DNA of 33,111 nucleotides from an uncultured Oscillospiraceae bacterium (GTDB lineage Bacteria; Bacillota; Clostridia; Oscillospirales; Oscillospiraceae), in the NCBI GenBank assembly GCA_934593275.1, contig CAKTQE010000019.1, positions 1 through 33,111 of the forward strand, in the 5' to 3' direction. The position numbers and the translations under genes are program-made. Within the stretch, counting starts at the first letter, position 1, and each line of letters starts with the position of its first letter. Of this stretch, positions 1 to 7,731 are shown one piece after another. The notes beneath the pieces are model-generated. The model searched no databases. It saw only the letters and a program-made list of their open reading frames with translations, and was not told the origin of the DNA.

Positions 1-116
1 TCCCGGGTCAATACCGCCGCCGGAATATGCACCCGCAGAGCGCATTCCTCCCCGGGTTTCACGCACCCAAAAGGGCGTTTGTGCTGCGGCAGCTTGCTGT
101 CGAACAGGATTCTCAT
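1..116 (-). CDS. Glycoside hydrolase family 13-like protein, N-terminal fragment
   Basis: Only the first 38 codons lie in the window; the rest runs off the left edge. The minus-strand reading begins MRILFDSKLPQHKRPFG and continues with a beta-strand-rich stretch (ECALRVHIPAAVLTR). This resembles the N-terminal carbohydrate-binding-like region of clostridial GH13 alpha-amylase/neopullulanase-type enzymes. An AAGGAG ribosome binding site (complement of 127-132) lies 10 bases before the ATG at 116. It points the same way as glgC-glgD-glgA, and a GH13 enzyme would suit a glycogen locus, but about 630 bp of repeat DNA separates them. The family call rests on a short N-terminus and is tentative; that it is a real gene start is fairly secure. 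Confidence 0.55.
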   Translation of the reverse strand, partial: MRILFDSKLPQHKRPFGCVKPGEECALRVHIPAAVLTR

Positions 117-149
117 ATGGTTTTGTCTCCTTGTGTTATGGATGTGTGT

Positions 150-567
150 GCAATTTTTAGTTGACAGTTGACAGTGGACAGTTGACAGTTATTGGGGCGA
201 TATACCGCCCGCCATGTTTCGATACCGGAACCGTATCGACAAAACGGTATACATCGGACGGGCCTGTAGGGGCGGCTATTAGCCGCCCGCCACGTTGGAT
301 GTATAACCCGTGGGGGTGAATGGTATGACCCAAAATATGGTACCCCCACTGTAGCGGCGGCAATCTGCCGCCAACCGGCCCGCAGGGCCGGAGTCGTGGT
401 ACGTTTGTATCCGTACCAATCAAACCAGAAACGCCTGTCATTCCGAGGGTCGGAAACGGAGTCGAGGAATCTTCCCGAGTGGCAAGTTTTATCTTGTGGT
501 TATTTCTCATCCCACGTGGTGGATTCCTCCACTCCGCTTGCGCTGCGGTCGGAATGACATAATGGGG
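150..567 (+). repeat. Composite intergenic repeat, copy A (heptad array + GC hairpins + long hairpin)
   Basis: This fills most of the 117-748 gap. It starts with a TTGACAG heptad array at 161-193 (two TTGACAG, one TGGACAG, one TTGACAG, then TTATT). GC-rich hairpin modules follow: one around GTAGGGGCGGC/GCCGCCC (268-290), one around TAGCGGCGGCAATCTGCCGCC (about 350-371) and CCGGCCCGCAGGGCCGG (about 377-393). It ends with a long inverted repeat whose arms begin TGTCATTCCGA (436-446) and end TCGGAATGACA (549-559). The same modules in the same order occur in five other gaps of this window. No transposase or plausible protein is encoded; the small open frames here are by-products of the repeats. 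Confidence 0.85.
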
Positions 568-651
568 GGACGTTTCTACGAATTCGCCTACTGTTTCCAG
601 AATGTTTCAGGCTGCCCCGCTGACCCTCATCAGTCAGGGCTGCGCCCTGCC

Positions 652-676
652 AGCTTCCCCGGAGGGGAAGCTTTTG
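652..676 (+). repeat. Terminator-like hairpin module (AGCTTCCCC/GGGGAAGCT)
   Basis: Arms 652-660 and 664-672 pair perfectly around a 3-base loop and are followed by TTTTG. A longer form of the same palindrome occurs at 14121-14159, so this is a dispersed module and not a terminator of a particular neighbour. No plus-strand gene lies upstream that would need it. Confidence 0.6.
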
Positions 677-700
677 TTCCGTTTCCTCAGAGCCACACTT

Positions 701-734
701 AAAAAGGCGGAAACCACATCGTATGGTTTCCGCC
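701..734 (-). terminator. Rho-independent terminator of glgA
   Basis: Arms GGCGGAAACC (706-715) and GGTTTCCGCC (725-734) form a 10-bp stem. On the minus strand the stem is followed by TTTTT (complement of 701-705). It lies 15 bases past the glgA stop and closes the glgC-glgD-glgA transcription unit. Confidence 0.88.
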
Positions 735-748
735 TTGGGGAAGCGGGC

Positions 749-2197
749 TTACCAGGCCAGCATATTCTTGAACTGCTCCATGTATTTCTGGGCGGGGACG
801 TTCCAGCTGAAATCCTGTTCCATGTCCCGTTTCTGCAGGTCCTGGAAGCCGGGGCGGTCGGTGAGGTACAGGTTCAGGCAGCGTTTCAAGGCCGCGTAGA
901 AGTCATCGGCGTTGTAGCTCTGGAAAGTGAAGCCCAGGCCGTCCTGGCCCTGCTCGTTGCAGGGGGGTACGGTGTCTTTCAGGCCACCGGTGGCGTGAAC
1001 CACAGGCACGGTGCCGTAGCGCATGGCGTTCATCTGGCTCAGGCCGCAGGGTTCGCTCTTGGAGGGCATCAGATAGATGTCACCGCCGGCGTAAATTCTG
1101 GCGGCCAGCCCTAAGTTAAAGGTGATCTGGGCGGAAACCTGCTCCGGGAACTGCCGCTGCAAATCCCGGAAGAAGTTTTCATACTGGGCTTCGCCGGTAC
1201 CCAAAACCACCAGCTGGGCGTTTTCCTCCCACATGAGCCGCCGGGCGATATAGCACAGCAGATCCAGGCCCTTGTGTCCGGCGAACCGGGTGACCATGAC
1301 CATCATGGGGACATCCGGGTCCTGGGGCAGACCCAGTTCCTTTTGCAGGGCCACCTTGCACCGGGACTTGCCAGGCTGCATGGCCCAGGCGGAGTAGTGG
1401 TCTACCAGAGCCGGGTCGGTTTCCGGGTTGAAGATGTCCGTATCAATGCCGTTGGTAATGCCGGTGAGCTTCCAGGAGTTTCTGGCCAGAATGCCGTCCA
1501 GCCCGTGGGCGTAGTAGGGATACATCAGCTCCCGGGCGTAGGTCTCGGAGACGGTGGTTACCATGTCCGCAGTCTCAATGGCACCTTTCATCATGTTTAC
1601 GGAGCCGTTCATATCCATGCAGCCCCGATACTCCCAGGGAAGACCCAGGGCATCGTCAAAGAAGTTGCTGTTGGCCCAACCCTGATACTCGATGTTGTGG
1701 ATGGTATACATGCACCGGGTCTTTTTCAGAATGGAATCCCGGTAGCAGGCCTTGAGATACACGGGGATCATACCGGTCTGCCAGTCGTTGCACTGAATCA
1801 CATCCGGGGCATTGTCCAGGGCCACCAGGGCATCGAGACAGGCTTTGGAGAAGTAGGCGAAACGCTCGCCGTCATCCATGTCGCCATAGATGGCACCGGT
1901 ACGGCCACCAAAGTAATAGTCGTTATCGATAAAGTAGACGGTCACACCGCCGGGGGCGGTCACAAGCTTCATAAGACCGGCGAACTGCTGCCGCCAGCCC
2001 ATCTGCACCCGAAACTGGGCCACCTTTTCCACTTCATAGGCGGTATTGGTTTTGATTTTGTTGTAGTAAGGCAGGATCAGCGTTACCTCGTTGCCCGGCA
2101 TTCTGGCCAAGGCCCGGGGCAGTGCCTCCATCACGTCTCCCAATCCGCCGGATTTGGCGTAAGGTGACGCTTCCGAAGCGCAGATGGCAATTTTCAT
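749..2197 (-). CDS. glgA: Glycogen synthase, ADP-glucose type
   Basis: The 482-residue product matches the usual length of bacterial GT5 glycogen synthases. It transfers glucose from ADP-glucose to the non-reducing end of a growing alpha-1,4-glucan in the cytoplasm. The N-terminus has the ADP-glucose-binding motif KSGGLGDV (K15). The C-terminal Rossmann half carries PSKSEPCGLSQMNAMRYG, the conserved E-containing nucleotide-sugar motif of the family. Its ATG overlaps the glgD stop by four bases (ATGA, 2194-2197), so the two are translationally coupled. A GGGGGA ribosome binding site lies just upstream. It is the last gene of the unit and is followed by a clear terminator. Identification is secure. 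Confidence 0.97.
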   Translation of the reverse strand: MKIAICASEASPYAKSGGLGDVMEALPRALARMPGNEVTLILPYYNKIKTNTAYEVEKVAQFRVQMGWRQQFAGLMKLVTAPGGVTVYFIDNDYYFGGRTGAIYGDMDDGERFAYFSKACLDALVALDNAPDVIQCNDWQTGMIPVYLKACYRDSILKKTRCMYTIHNIEYQGWANSNFFDDALGLPWEYRGCMDMNGSVNMMKGAIETADMVTTVSETYARELMYPYYAHGLDGILARNSWKLTGITNGIDTDIFNPETDPALVDHYSAWAMQPGKSRCKVALQKELGLPQDPDVPMMVMVTRFAGHKGLDLLCYIARRLMWEENAQLVVLGTGEAQYENFFRDLQRQFPEQVSAQITFNLGLAARIYAGGDIYLMPSKSEPCGLSQMNAMRYGTVPVVHATGGLKDTVPPCNEQGQDGLGFTFQSYNADDFYAALKRCLNLYLTDRPGFQDLQKRDMEQDFSWNVPAQKYMEQFKNMLAW

Positions 2198-3306
2198 ACA
2201 GTGTCCCCCCGCTTGATGACAATGGGATTGGTCCGGGTGCCGATGAGCTTGGCACCGGGACGGACGGTGACGTTCTTATCCAGAATTACGTTCTTGAGTT
2301 CCGCGCCCTCACCGATGACGGTGTCGTTCATGACCACGCAGTCCTCAATATGGGCGTCCTTGGCCAGGGTCACCTGACGGAACAAAATGGAGTCCTTGGC
2401 GAAGCCCTCCAGCATACAGCCATCGGCCACCATGCAGTTGTCAATGCAGCTGTCCTCACCGTAGTAGGAGGGTACCCGGTCACGGACCTTGGTGTAGATG
2501 GGGTGCTTCCGGTCAAAAATGGACTTGTGAACATCGGGCTTCAGCAGGGCCATGGAGTTCTGGAAGTATTCTTCCACGCTGTCGTTGTACAGGGCCACGC
2601 CGTCAAAGACACAAGCGTTGACACTGACCTTGCCGGAGTTCCAGCCGCCCAGAATCAAATCCCGGTCCATGTGGAAGAAGTTGTGGGCAATGCGCTCCCG
2701 GACCATGGTGATCAGCCACTTTTTGGTGGTGACGAAAATGTCCATAGAGGCCAGGTATTCAGGGCCAGCGGCATAGTCTACCACGATGTCATTGATTTCC
2801 TTGTTCTCGTCCAGGGTCACGGCCAGATCCAGCACCTTCTTGCTGTTGGCCACGCCGGACTTGACCACCACGGTGATGTCCTTGCCGCTCTGGATGTGGT
2901 CGGCCAGCACCCGCTTCAGGTCAATGTTGGAGATCACGGCGGAGTCAACCAGGAATACATACTCGTCTTCCTCGCTGTATTCCAGGAAGGCCATGGCGTT
3001 GTTCAGGGATTCCAGCTTGCCCCGGTAGCTGTGGGTCTCGGAGGTGGAGTAGGGGGTGATGTATTGCAGGCCGCCCTCGCCCAGCTCCAGGCCCCACTCC
3101 TCGCCGTCACCGATGTGGTCCATCAGGGACTGGTAGTTGAACCGGGAGATCATGGCCACGTGATGTACACCGGCCCAGCTCAAATTGGTCAGGCCGAAGT
3201 CCACCTGGCGGTAACGGCCGCCAAAGGGAATGGAGGCGATGGACCGCTTGGCGGTCAGCTCTCCGATGTTGGCGTCATTGGTGAAGATAATACCCATTGC
3301 GTTCAT
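2194..3306 (-). CDS. glgD: Glucose-1-phosphate adenylyltransferase, GlgD subunit
   Basis: The 370-residue protein is a nucleotidyltransferase-fold paralogue of GlgC with a C-terminal left-handed beta-helix (hexapeptide-like stretch near residues 280-360). The pyrophosphorylase glycine-rich signature (GGxGxRL) is missing: the N-terminus reads MGIIFTNDANIGELTAKRS. That is the hallmark of GlgD, which in Firmicutes joins GlgC to form a more active hetero-oligomer and has little catalytic activity of its own. IPFGGRYRQVDFGLTN keeps the substrate-fold region. The start at 3306 is chosen because GGAGG lies 9 bases upstream; the internal Met at codon 4 is too far from it. It is 14 bases downstream of glgC and overlaps glgA. 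Confidence 0.95.
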   Translation of the reverse strand: MNAMGIIFTNDANIGELTAKRSIASIPFGGRYRQVDFGLTNLSWAGVHHVAMISRFNYQSLMDHIGDGEEWGLELGEGGLQYITPYSTSETHSYRGKLESLNNAMAFLEYSEEDEYVFLVDSAVISNIDLKRVLADHIQSGKDITVVVKSGVANSKKVLDLAVTLDENKEINDIVVDYAAGPEYLASMDIFVTTKKWLITMVRERIAHNFFHMDRDLILGGWNSGKVSVNACVFDGVALYNDSVEEYFQNSMALLKPDVHKSIFDRKHPIYTKVRDRVPSYYGEDSCIDNCMVADGCMLEGFAKDSILFRQVTLAKDAHIEDCVVMNDTVIGEGAELKNVILDKNVTVRPGAKLIGTRTNPIVIKRGDTV

Positions 3307-3320
3307 AGCGTCACGCCTCC

Positions 3321-4508
3321 TTACATCATGTCGCCGGGCCGAAGCACGGCGTTTTCTTCCACCACGGCACCCTTGGAGGTTACGCTGATCAGCATTTCCT
3401 CACCGGGGGCGTAAGCACCGCCTACAACGGCATTCTTGCAGACACGGCTGTTTTCGCCCAGAATGGCGTGGCGCACGATGGCACCAGGCTCTACCACAAC
3501 ACCGGGCATGACCACGCTGTCTTCCACAACAGCACCGGCCCCGATCTTGCAGCCCACGGAAATCACACTGTGGCGAACCTCGCCCTCGACCTCACAGCCC
3601 TCGGCAATGAAGCAGTTGACGGTGGTGGCGGAGCTAGCGATAAAGGAGGAGGGCATGGCACTGTTCCGGGCGTAAATCTTAAACCGCTCGCCCCGGATGT
3701 TGAATACCGGCTCCTTGCCCAGCAAATCCATGTTGGCTTCCCACAAAGACTGGATGGTTCCCACGTCTTTCCAGTAGCCGTCAAAGGGATAGGCCATCAT
3801 CTTGTGGCCCTGGTTTAACAGGTTGGGGATGATATTCTTGCCGAAGTCATTGGAGGACTTGGGGTCGTCCTCGTCCTCAATCAGGGCGTTTTTCAGCACC
3901 TGCCAGTTGAAGACGTAAATGCCCATGGAGGCGTTGGTGGACTTGGGCCGGGCGGGCTTCTCCTCGAACTCATAAATGGACATGTCTGGGTTGGTGTTCA
4001 GGATGCCGAACCGGGGGGCTTCCGCCAGAGGCACGTTCCGCACGGCGATGGTGCAGGAGGCCTCATGCTTTTCGTGGTACTCCACCATGGCGGCGTAGTC
4101 CATCTTATAGATGTGGTCGCCGGAGAGGATCACCACATAGTCCGGGTCATAGCGGTCAATAAAGTCAATATTCTGGTAAATGGCGTTGGCGGTGCCTTTG
4201 TACCAGCCGCTCTTTTTGTCGTGCCGCTCATAGGGGGGCAGCACCTGGGCGCAGGAGTGGGTCTTGTTCAGGTTCCAGGGCTGACCGTTGCCGATGTATT
4301 CGTTCAGCTCCAGGGGCTGATACTGGGTCAGGATGCCCACGGTGTCAATGCCGGAATTGACACAGTTGGACAGGGGAAAGTCAATAATGCGGTATTTTCC
4401 GCCAAAGGGGACGGCGGGCTTGGCGGTCTTCTCGGTCAAGACCTTGAGTCTGCTGCCCTGGCCACCGGCCAGAAGCATGGCAATACAGCGTTTTTTCTGA
4501 AAGTACAT
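3321..4508 (-). CDS. glgC: Glucose-1-phosphate adenylyltransferase catalytic subunit
   Basis: This 395-residue enzyme makes ADP-glucose from glucose-1-phosphate and ATP, the committed step of bacterial glycogen synthesis. It has the intact pyrophosphorylase signature [10 protein letters not shown] followed by [19 protein letters not shown], the [12 protein letters not shown] sugar-phosphate/metal region, the FEEKP motif and a C-terminal beta-helix. A GTG at 4514 is also in frame, but GAGGAG lies only 2 bases from it and 8 bases from the ATG at 4508, so the ATG is preferred. It is first in glgC-glgD-glgA. A 95-base gap separates it from the upstream acetyltransferase gene on the same strand, so co-transcription is possible. 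Confidence 0.96.
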   Translation of the reverse strand: MYFQKKRCIAMLLAGGQGSRLKVLTEKTAKPAVPFGGKYRIIDFPLSNCVNSGIDTVGILTQYQPLELNEYIGNGQPWNLNKTHSCAQVLPPYERHDKKSGWYKGTANAIYQNIDFIDRYDPDYVVILSGDHIYKMDYAAMVEYHEKHEASCTIAVRNVPLAEAPRFGILNTNPDMSIYEFEEKPARPKSTNASMGIYVFNWQVLKNALIEDEDDPKSSNDFGKNIIPNLLNQGHKMMAYPFDGYWKDVGTIQSLWEANMDLLGKEPVFNIRGERFKIYARNSAMPSSFIASSATTVNCFIAEGCEVEGEVRHSVISVGCKIGAGAVVEDSVVMPGVVVEPGAIVRHAILGENSRVCKNAVVGGAYAPGEEMLISVTSKGAVVEENAVLRPGDMM

Positions 4509-4609
4509 GGTCACAGCTCCTCATATTGTCATTTGGATCAACAAAGGGAAAGCGGAAGAACGTTGGTCAAAAAATCGTATTTTCTTCCACGGATAACATA
4601 TCATATTTT

Positions 4610-5197
4610 TCACAATTCCGAAAGTGACATTTTGCCTAAAATATCAGAAATCTTTTGGCGATTTTCTCTAAACTCCCTCCATGCCATGGGTGGATTCCTG
4701 GGAATTTCGACAGAATTCAGCCTTTTTTCCAACCAATAGACATCCAGCCACCGGCCAAATTTCTGTCCGCATTTTACCATTTTCCCGCATGGAACGTACC
4801 CAAGACCCCGGTGAAAGGCCAAAGATGGGGCATTTTCCCCGGTGATAATGGCAAAACTTACAACATAGCCCATGGCCCGCAGCAAATTTTCCAAAACCGC
4901 GTACAGTTTTTTCCCCGCCCCCCGGCCCCGGGCATCCCGGCGCAGATAAATGGAGGGTTCTGCGCACCAGGCATAGGCCGCCCGCTCAAAAGGCAGACTG
5001 GCATAGGCATAGCCCAGAACAATGCCATCTTCCTCCCACACAAGCCACGGGAGCTTCTGGGTAATGCTCTGGAACCGGGCCAAAAATTCATCCGGGGTAG
5101 GCGGCACATACTCAAAGGTCACGGTGGTTTCCAGCACATAGGGGGAGTAAATGGCCAGCATGGCCTCCACATCGGACTCCCGGGCGAGACGAATCAT
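4610..5197 (-). CDS. GNAT-family N-acetyltransferase, phosphinothricin acetyltransferase-like
   Basis: This 195-residue cytoplasmic acetyl-CoA-dependent acyltransferase opens with IRLARESDVEAMLAIYSPYV, typical of the Pat/Bar/YwnH branch of GNAT proteins. The acetyl-CoA pyrophosphate loop is visible as RRDARGRGAG, followed by the GENAPSLAFHRGLGY helix-strand element near residues 118-132. Family members acetylate small amines such as methionine sulfoximine or phosphinothricin-like compounds; the substrate here cannot be read from sequence. The tail after WLDVYWLEKRL is about 35 residues longer than the core and looks poorly conserved. A strong promoter (5229-5257) and AAGGAGAGGG ribosome binding site precede it, back to back with mgtE. 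Confidence 0.85.
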   Translation of the reverse strand: MIRLARESDVEAMLAIYSPYVLETTVTFEYVPPTPDEFLARFQSITQKLPWLVWEEDGIVLGYAYASLPFERAAYAWCAEPSIYLRRDARGRGAGKKLYAVLENLLRAMGYVVSFAIITGENAPSLAFHRGLGYVPCGKMVKCGQKFGRWLDVYWLEKRLNSVEIPRNPPMAWREFRENRQKISDILGKMSLSEL

Positions 5198-5228
5198 TTA
5201 TTGGCCCTCTCCTTCCTGTTTTTGTACC

Positions 5229-5257
5229 ATTTTAGGCCCAAAGAAATCCACTGTCAA
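5229..5257 (-). promoter_or_regulatory. Sigma-A-like promoter for the acetyltransferase gene (and perhaps glgCDA)
   Basis: On the minus strand, a perfect TTGACA (complement of 5252-5257) and TAAAAT (complement of 5229-5234) are separated by 17 bases. The predicted RNA start is about 25 bases upstream of the ATG at 5197. The -35 box is only 2 bases from the -35 box of the divergent mgtE promoter. Confidence 0.8.
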
Positions 5258-5259
5258 GG

Positions 5260-5288
5260 TTGACTTTTTTTCTTTTTAAGGATACAAT
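5260..5288 (+). promoter_or_regulatory. Sigma-A-like promoter of mgtE
   Basis: TTGACT (5260-5265) and TACAAT (5283-5288) with a 17-base spacer rich in T. The predicted start near 5295 leaves a leader of about 140 bases before the mgtE ATG, unusually long for this window. Confidence 0.82.
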
Positions 5289-5294
5289 AAAAGC

Positions 5295-5436
5295 AAATTT
5301 GTGTAAACAAGGGGGAGTAAGCATGGATGCCGGCGGAAGCGGCAATATACCTGGCCGAAGTAGATATCTGCCCGTCATCCTGCGGGCCTGTTAGTCTGCT
5401 TTGCGCCAATATTTTTTGAATATTGGAGGAACAAAA
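5295..5436 (+). promoter_or_regulatory. Structured 5' leader of mgtE with a ribosome-binding-site hairpin
   Basis: The leader contains GGGGGAGTAAGC (5311-5322), a small hairpin GCCG/CGGC, a hairpin CCCG/CGGG near 5368-5383, and CCAATATT (5406-5413) pairing with AATATTGG (5419-5426). The last arm takes the first two G residues of the ribosome binding site GGAGGA (5425-5430), so the stem could mask translation initiation. The GGGGAGTA string recalls the 5' side of yybP-ykoY (Mn2+) riboswitches, but I do not find their 3' GAGACCUU element, nor the M-box consensus that often controls mgtE. Class therefore unassigned. Confidence 0.45.
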
Positions 5437-6816
5437 ATGGCAGAACGTTTTGAAATCGTAGAAAAAGCCCTCCTGAAAATGCTGGAAGACAAGAAGTACG
5501 CCTCTCTGCGGGATATTCTCGTGACCATGAACCCCAGTGACGTGGCGGCACTGTTTGACGGCCTGGAGGAAAAGCAGATCCCCCTGATGTTCCGGCTGCT
5601 TCCCAAGGAGGAGGCGGCGGAGACCTTTGTAGAAATGGACCCAGAGGCCCAGCAGCTGCTGATTCAAGGCTTCTCTGACAACGAGCTGCGGGAAGTGCTG
5701 GACGAACTGTACGTAGACGATGCGGCAGACCTGGTAGAAGAAATGCCCGCCAACGTCGTCAAGCGTATTCTCACCCAGGCCGACCCGGAAATGCGCAGCT
5801 CCATCAATCAGATTTTGCGCTATCAGGAAAACTCCGCCGGTGCCTTGATGACCATGGAGTATGTGTCTCTCCGGCCGGACATGACCGTGGAGGAGGCCAT
5901 TCTCCGCATTCGCCGCCAGGGTGTGGACAAAGAGACCATTTATACCTGCTATGTCCTGGCCAAGGACCGGACATTGCAGGGCATCGTCACCGTCAAGGAC
6001 CTGCTGCTGGCGGAAAGTGACGATACCTTAATTAAAGAAATCATGACCACCAACGTCATTTCCGTCACCACCCAGGATGACCAGGAAGAAGTGGCCAAGA
6101 TGTTCTCCAAGTACAATTTCCTGGCCCTGCCGGTGGTGGACAAGGAAAACCGCATGGTGGGCATCGTCACCTTTGATGACGCCATGGACGTTATGGAGGA
6201 GGAAGCCACGGAGGATATGGAGATCATGGCCGCTATGATCCCCTCCGAAAAGAGCTACCTGAAAAGCTCTCCCATTGACCTTTATAGGCACCGGATCCCC
6301 TGGCTGATGCTTCTGATGGTGTCGGCCACCTTTACGGGCATGATCATCACCTCTTTTGAAAGTGCCTTGGCCCTGCTCCCCGCCCTCACCGCCTTTATCC
6401 CCATGCTGATGGACACCGGCGGCAACTGCGGCTCCCAGTCCTCCGTCACCGTCATCCGCGCCCTGAGCCTGGATGAATTGGAGCTTTCCGATGTATTGAC
6501 GGTTCTGTGGAAAGAAGTCCGTACCGCCATTCTCTGCGGACTGACCCTGGCGGTGCTGTGCTTTATCAAAGTGCTGCTGGTAGACCGGCTCCTCATGGGC
6601 AACACCAGCATCAGCCTGTCCGTAGACCTGGTCATCTGCTTGGCCCTGGGGGTAACGGTGGTCATCGCCAAAATGGTAGGCTGCACCCTGCCTTTGCTTG
6701 CCAAACGCCTGGGCTTCGACCCCGCCGTTATGGCCTCGCCGTTCATTACCACCATCGTAGACGCCTTGTCCCTGCTGGTCTATTTCCTCTTCGCCAAAAC
6801 CATCCTGGGACTTTGA
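5437..6816 (+). CDS. mgtE: Magnesium transporter MgtE
   Basis: This 459-residue inner-membrane Mg2+ channel/transporter has the full family layout: a helical MgtE N domain (about 20-125), two CBS domains (about 130-255, e.g. SAGALMTMEYVSLRPDMTVEEA and MTTNVISVTTQDDQEEVA), a connecting helix, and a five-helix membrane domain (about 280-459). The pore signature MLMDTGGNCGSQSS and the last-helix motif DPAVMASPFITTIVDALS are intact. In the family, the cytosolic domains sense Mg2+ and close the pore when it is high. The start is set by GGAGGA eight bases before the ATG at 5437; an upstream in-frame TTG at 5401 would fall inside the leader hairpin. A terminator follows at once. Single-gene unit. 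Confidence 0.96.
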   Translation: MAERFEIVEKALLKMLEDKKYASLRDILVTMNPSDVAALFDGLEEKQIPLMFRLLPKEEAAETFVEMDPEAQQLLIQGFSDNELREVLDELYVDDAADLVEEMPANVVKRILTQADPEMRSSINQILRYQENSAGALMTMEYVSLRPDMTVEEAILRIRRQGVDKETIYTCYVLAKDRTLQGIVTVKDLLLAESDDTLIKEIMTTNVISVTTQDDQEEVAKMFSKYNFLALPVVDKENRMVGIVTFDDAMDVMEEEATEDMEIMAAMIPSEKSYLKSSPIDLYRHRIPWLMLLMVSATFTGMIITSFESALALLPALTAFIPMLMDTGGNCGSQSSVTVIRALSLDELELSDVLTVLWKEVRTAILCGLTLAVLCFIKVLLVDRLLMGNTSISLSVDLVICLALGVTVVIAKMVGCTLPLLAKRLGFDPAVMASPFITTIVDALSLLVYFLFAKTILGL

Positions 6817-6827
6817 GAAAACCATAA

Positions 6828-6862
6828 CCCCCACGCAGGCTTTCCTTGCGTGGGGGCTTTTG
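6828..6862 (+). terminator. Rho-independent terminator of mgtE
   Basis: Arms CCCCCACGCA (6828-6837) and TGCGTGGGGG (6847-6856) form a perfect 10-bp stem, followed by CTTTTG. It begins 11 bases after the mgtE stop. Confidence 0.9.
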
Positions 6863-6894
6863 TTCTTGGAACGGGGGGAATTTGATACATTTTT

Positions 6895-7588
6895 AGTTGA
6901 CAGTTGACAGTGGACAGTTGACAGTTATTTTCCAAATTGACAATTGACAATTTTTATGTTGGGGTGATACCATTCAACCCCACAGGTTGTAATCGAAACG
7001 TGGCGGGCGGCAGGTTGCGGGTATAACCTGTGGGGTTGAATGGTACCACCCGATATATGGTAAACCCCACTGTAGCGGCGGCAACCTGCCGCCATCCGGC
7101 CCGTAGGGCCGGAATCGTGGTGCGTTCGTATCCGCAACAGCCAAATCAGAAACGTCTGTCATTCCGACCGCAGTGAGTCGAGGAATCTTCCCGAGTAGCA
7201 AGCTTTATCTTGTGGTGGCTCATTCTCCAACGTAGAAGATTCCTCCACTCCGCTTGCGCTCCGGTCGGAATGACAGACGTTTTTTGCATTGGGCGTTACA
7301 AATTCAAACGTACCACGACTCCGGCCCTGCGGGCCGGTTGGCGGCAGATTGCCGCCGCTACTGTGGGGGTACCATATTTTGGGCGGTACCATTCACCCAC
7401 ACAGGTTATACATCCAATGCGGCGGGCGGCTGGTAGCCGATGGAATTATGGTGTGATTGCCCCCGGCAATCATTTGATTTTGGTTCGCTGCGCGAAGCAC
7501 CGCCCCTACATACTTTAACAGATGTAGTGAAATGAACAACGTTGGCTGCACCAATAACTGTCAACTGTCAACTGTCCACTGTCAACTG
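6895..7588. repeat. Composite palindromic repeat element, copy B (complete, array at both ends)
   Basis: The element is bounded by inverted TTGACAG heptad arrays at 6895-6929 and 7553-7588, each ending inward in TTATT. Inside, modules are mirrored. Left: an ACCTGTGGGGTTGAATGGTACC stretch, the TAGCGGCGGCAACCTGCCGCC hairpin (about 7069-7093), CCGGCCCG/AGGGCCGG, GTGGTGCGTTCGTA. Centre: a long hairpin with arms TGTCATTCCGA (7157-7167) and TCGGAATGACA (7265-7275). Right, inverted: ACGTACCACGAC, GGCCCTGCGGGCC, the GGCGGCAGATTGCCGCC hairpin, GTACCATTCACCC. The right side also has a stretch at 7450-7550 that recurs in copies C and E. No coding capacity or transposase is recognisable. It occupies most of the 6863-7997 gap. 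Confidence 0.88.
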
Positions 7589-7654
7589 AAAAGAATTGTC
7601 AATTTCCCCGCCGCTCCCTGCATCCTTTACCGAAACATGCTCCAAACGCACAAA

Positions 7655-7678
7655 ATCCGCAGCCTGCCAGCTGCGGAT
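7655..7678. repeat. Strong stem-loop upstream of pckA
   Basis: ATCCGCAGC (7655-7663) pairs perfectly with GCTGCGGAT (7670-7678) around a 6-base loop. On the minus strand the stem is followed by TTTTGTG, so it could terminate minus-strand transcription, though no minus-strand gene is nearby. On the plus strand it is followed by an A-rich stretch and a strong ribosome binding site. Confidence 0.6.
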
Positions 7679-7704
7679 CCTGCAACAAAAAAGAGGAGAG
7701 GAAA

Positions 7705-7731
7705 ATGAAAAAGATGAGAAAATCAAATTGA
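7705..7731 (+). other. Possible 8-codon leader ORF with strong ribosome binding site
   Basis: AAGAGGAGAGGAAA leads directly into ATG, and the reading MKKMRKSN then stops. The ribosome binding site is as strong as that of real genes here, yet the frame is tiny. It lies about 290 bases before pckA and upstream of that gene's best promoter. It could be a leader peptide, the broken start of a lost gene, or chance. No family can be assigned. Confidence 0.3.

Noticed and set aside
161..193. Short direct repeats suggesting a CRISPR array
   Set aside because: The unit is only 7 bases with no unique spacers and no cas genes in the window.
496..1114. Plus-strand open frames in the repeat region and opposite the end of glgA
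   Set aside because: Built from repeat modules and antisense glgA; no ribosome binding site or protein-like pattern.
5295..5436. M-box (Mg2+) riboswitch before mgtE
   Set aside because: The conserved M-box strings could not be found; recorded instead as an unassigned structured leader.
6895..7588. Insertion sequence with its own transposase
   Set aside because: No transposase-like frame was found; translations of the element are repeat artefacts.
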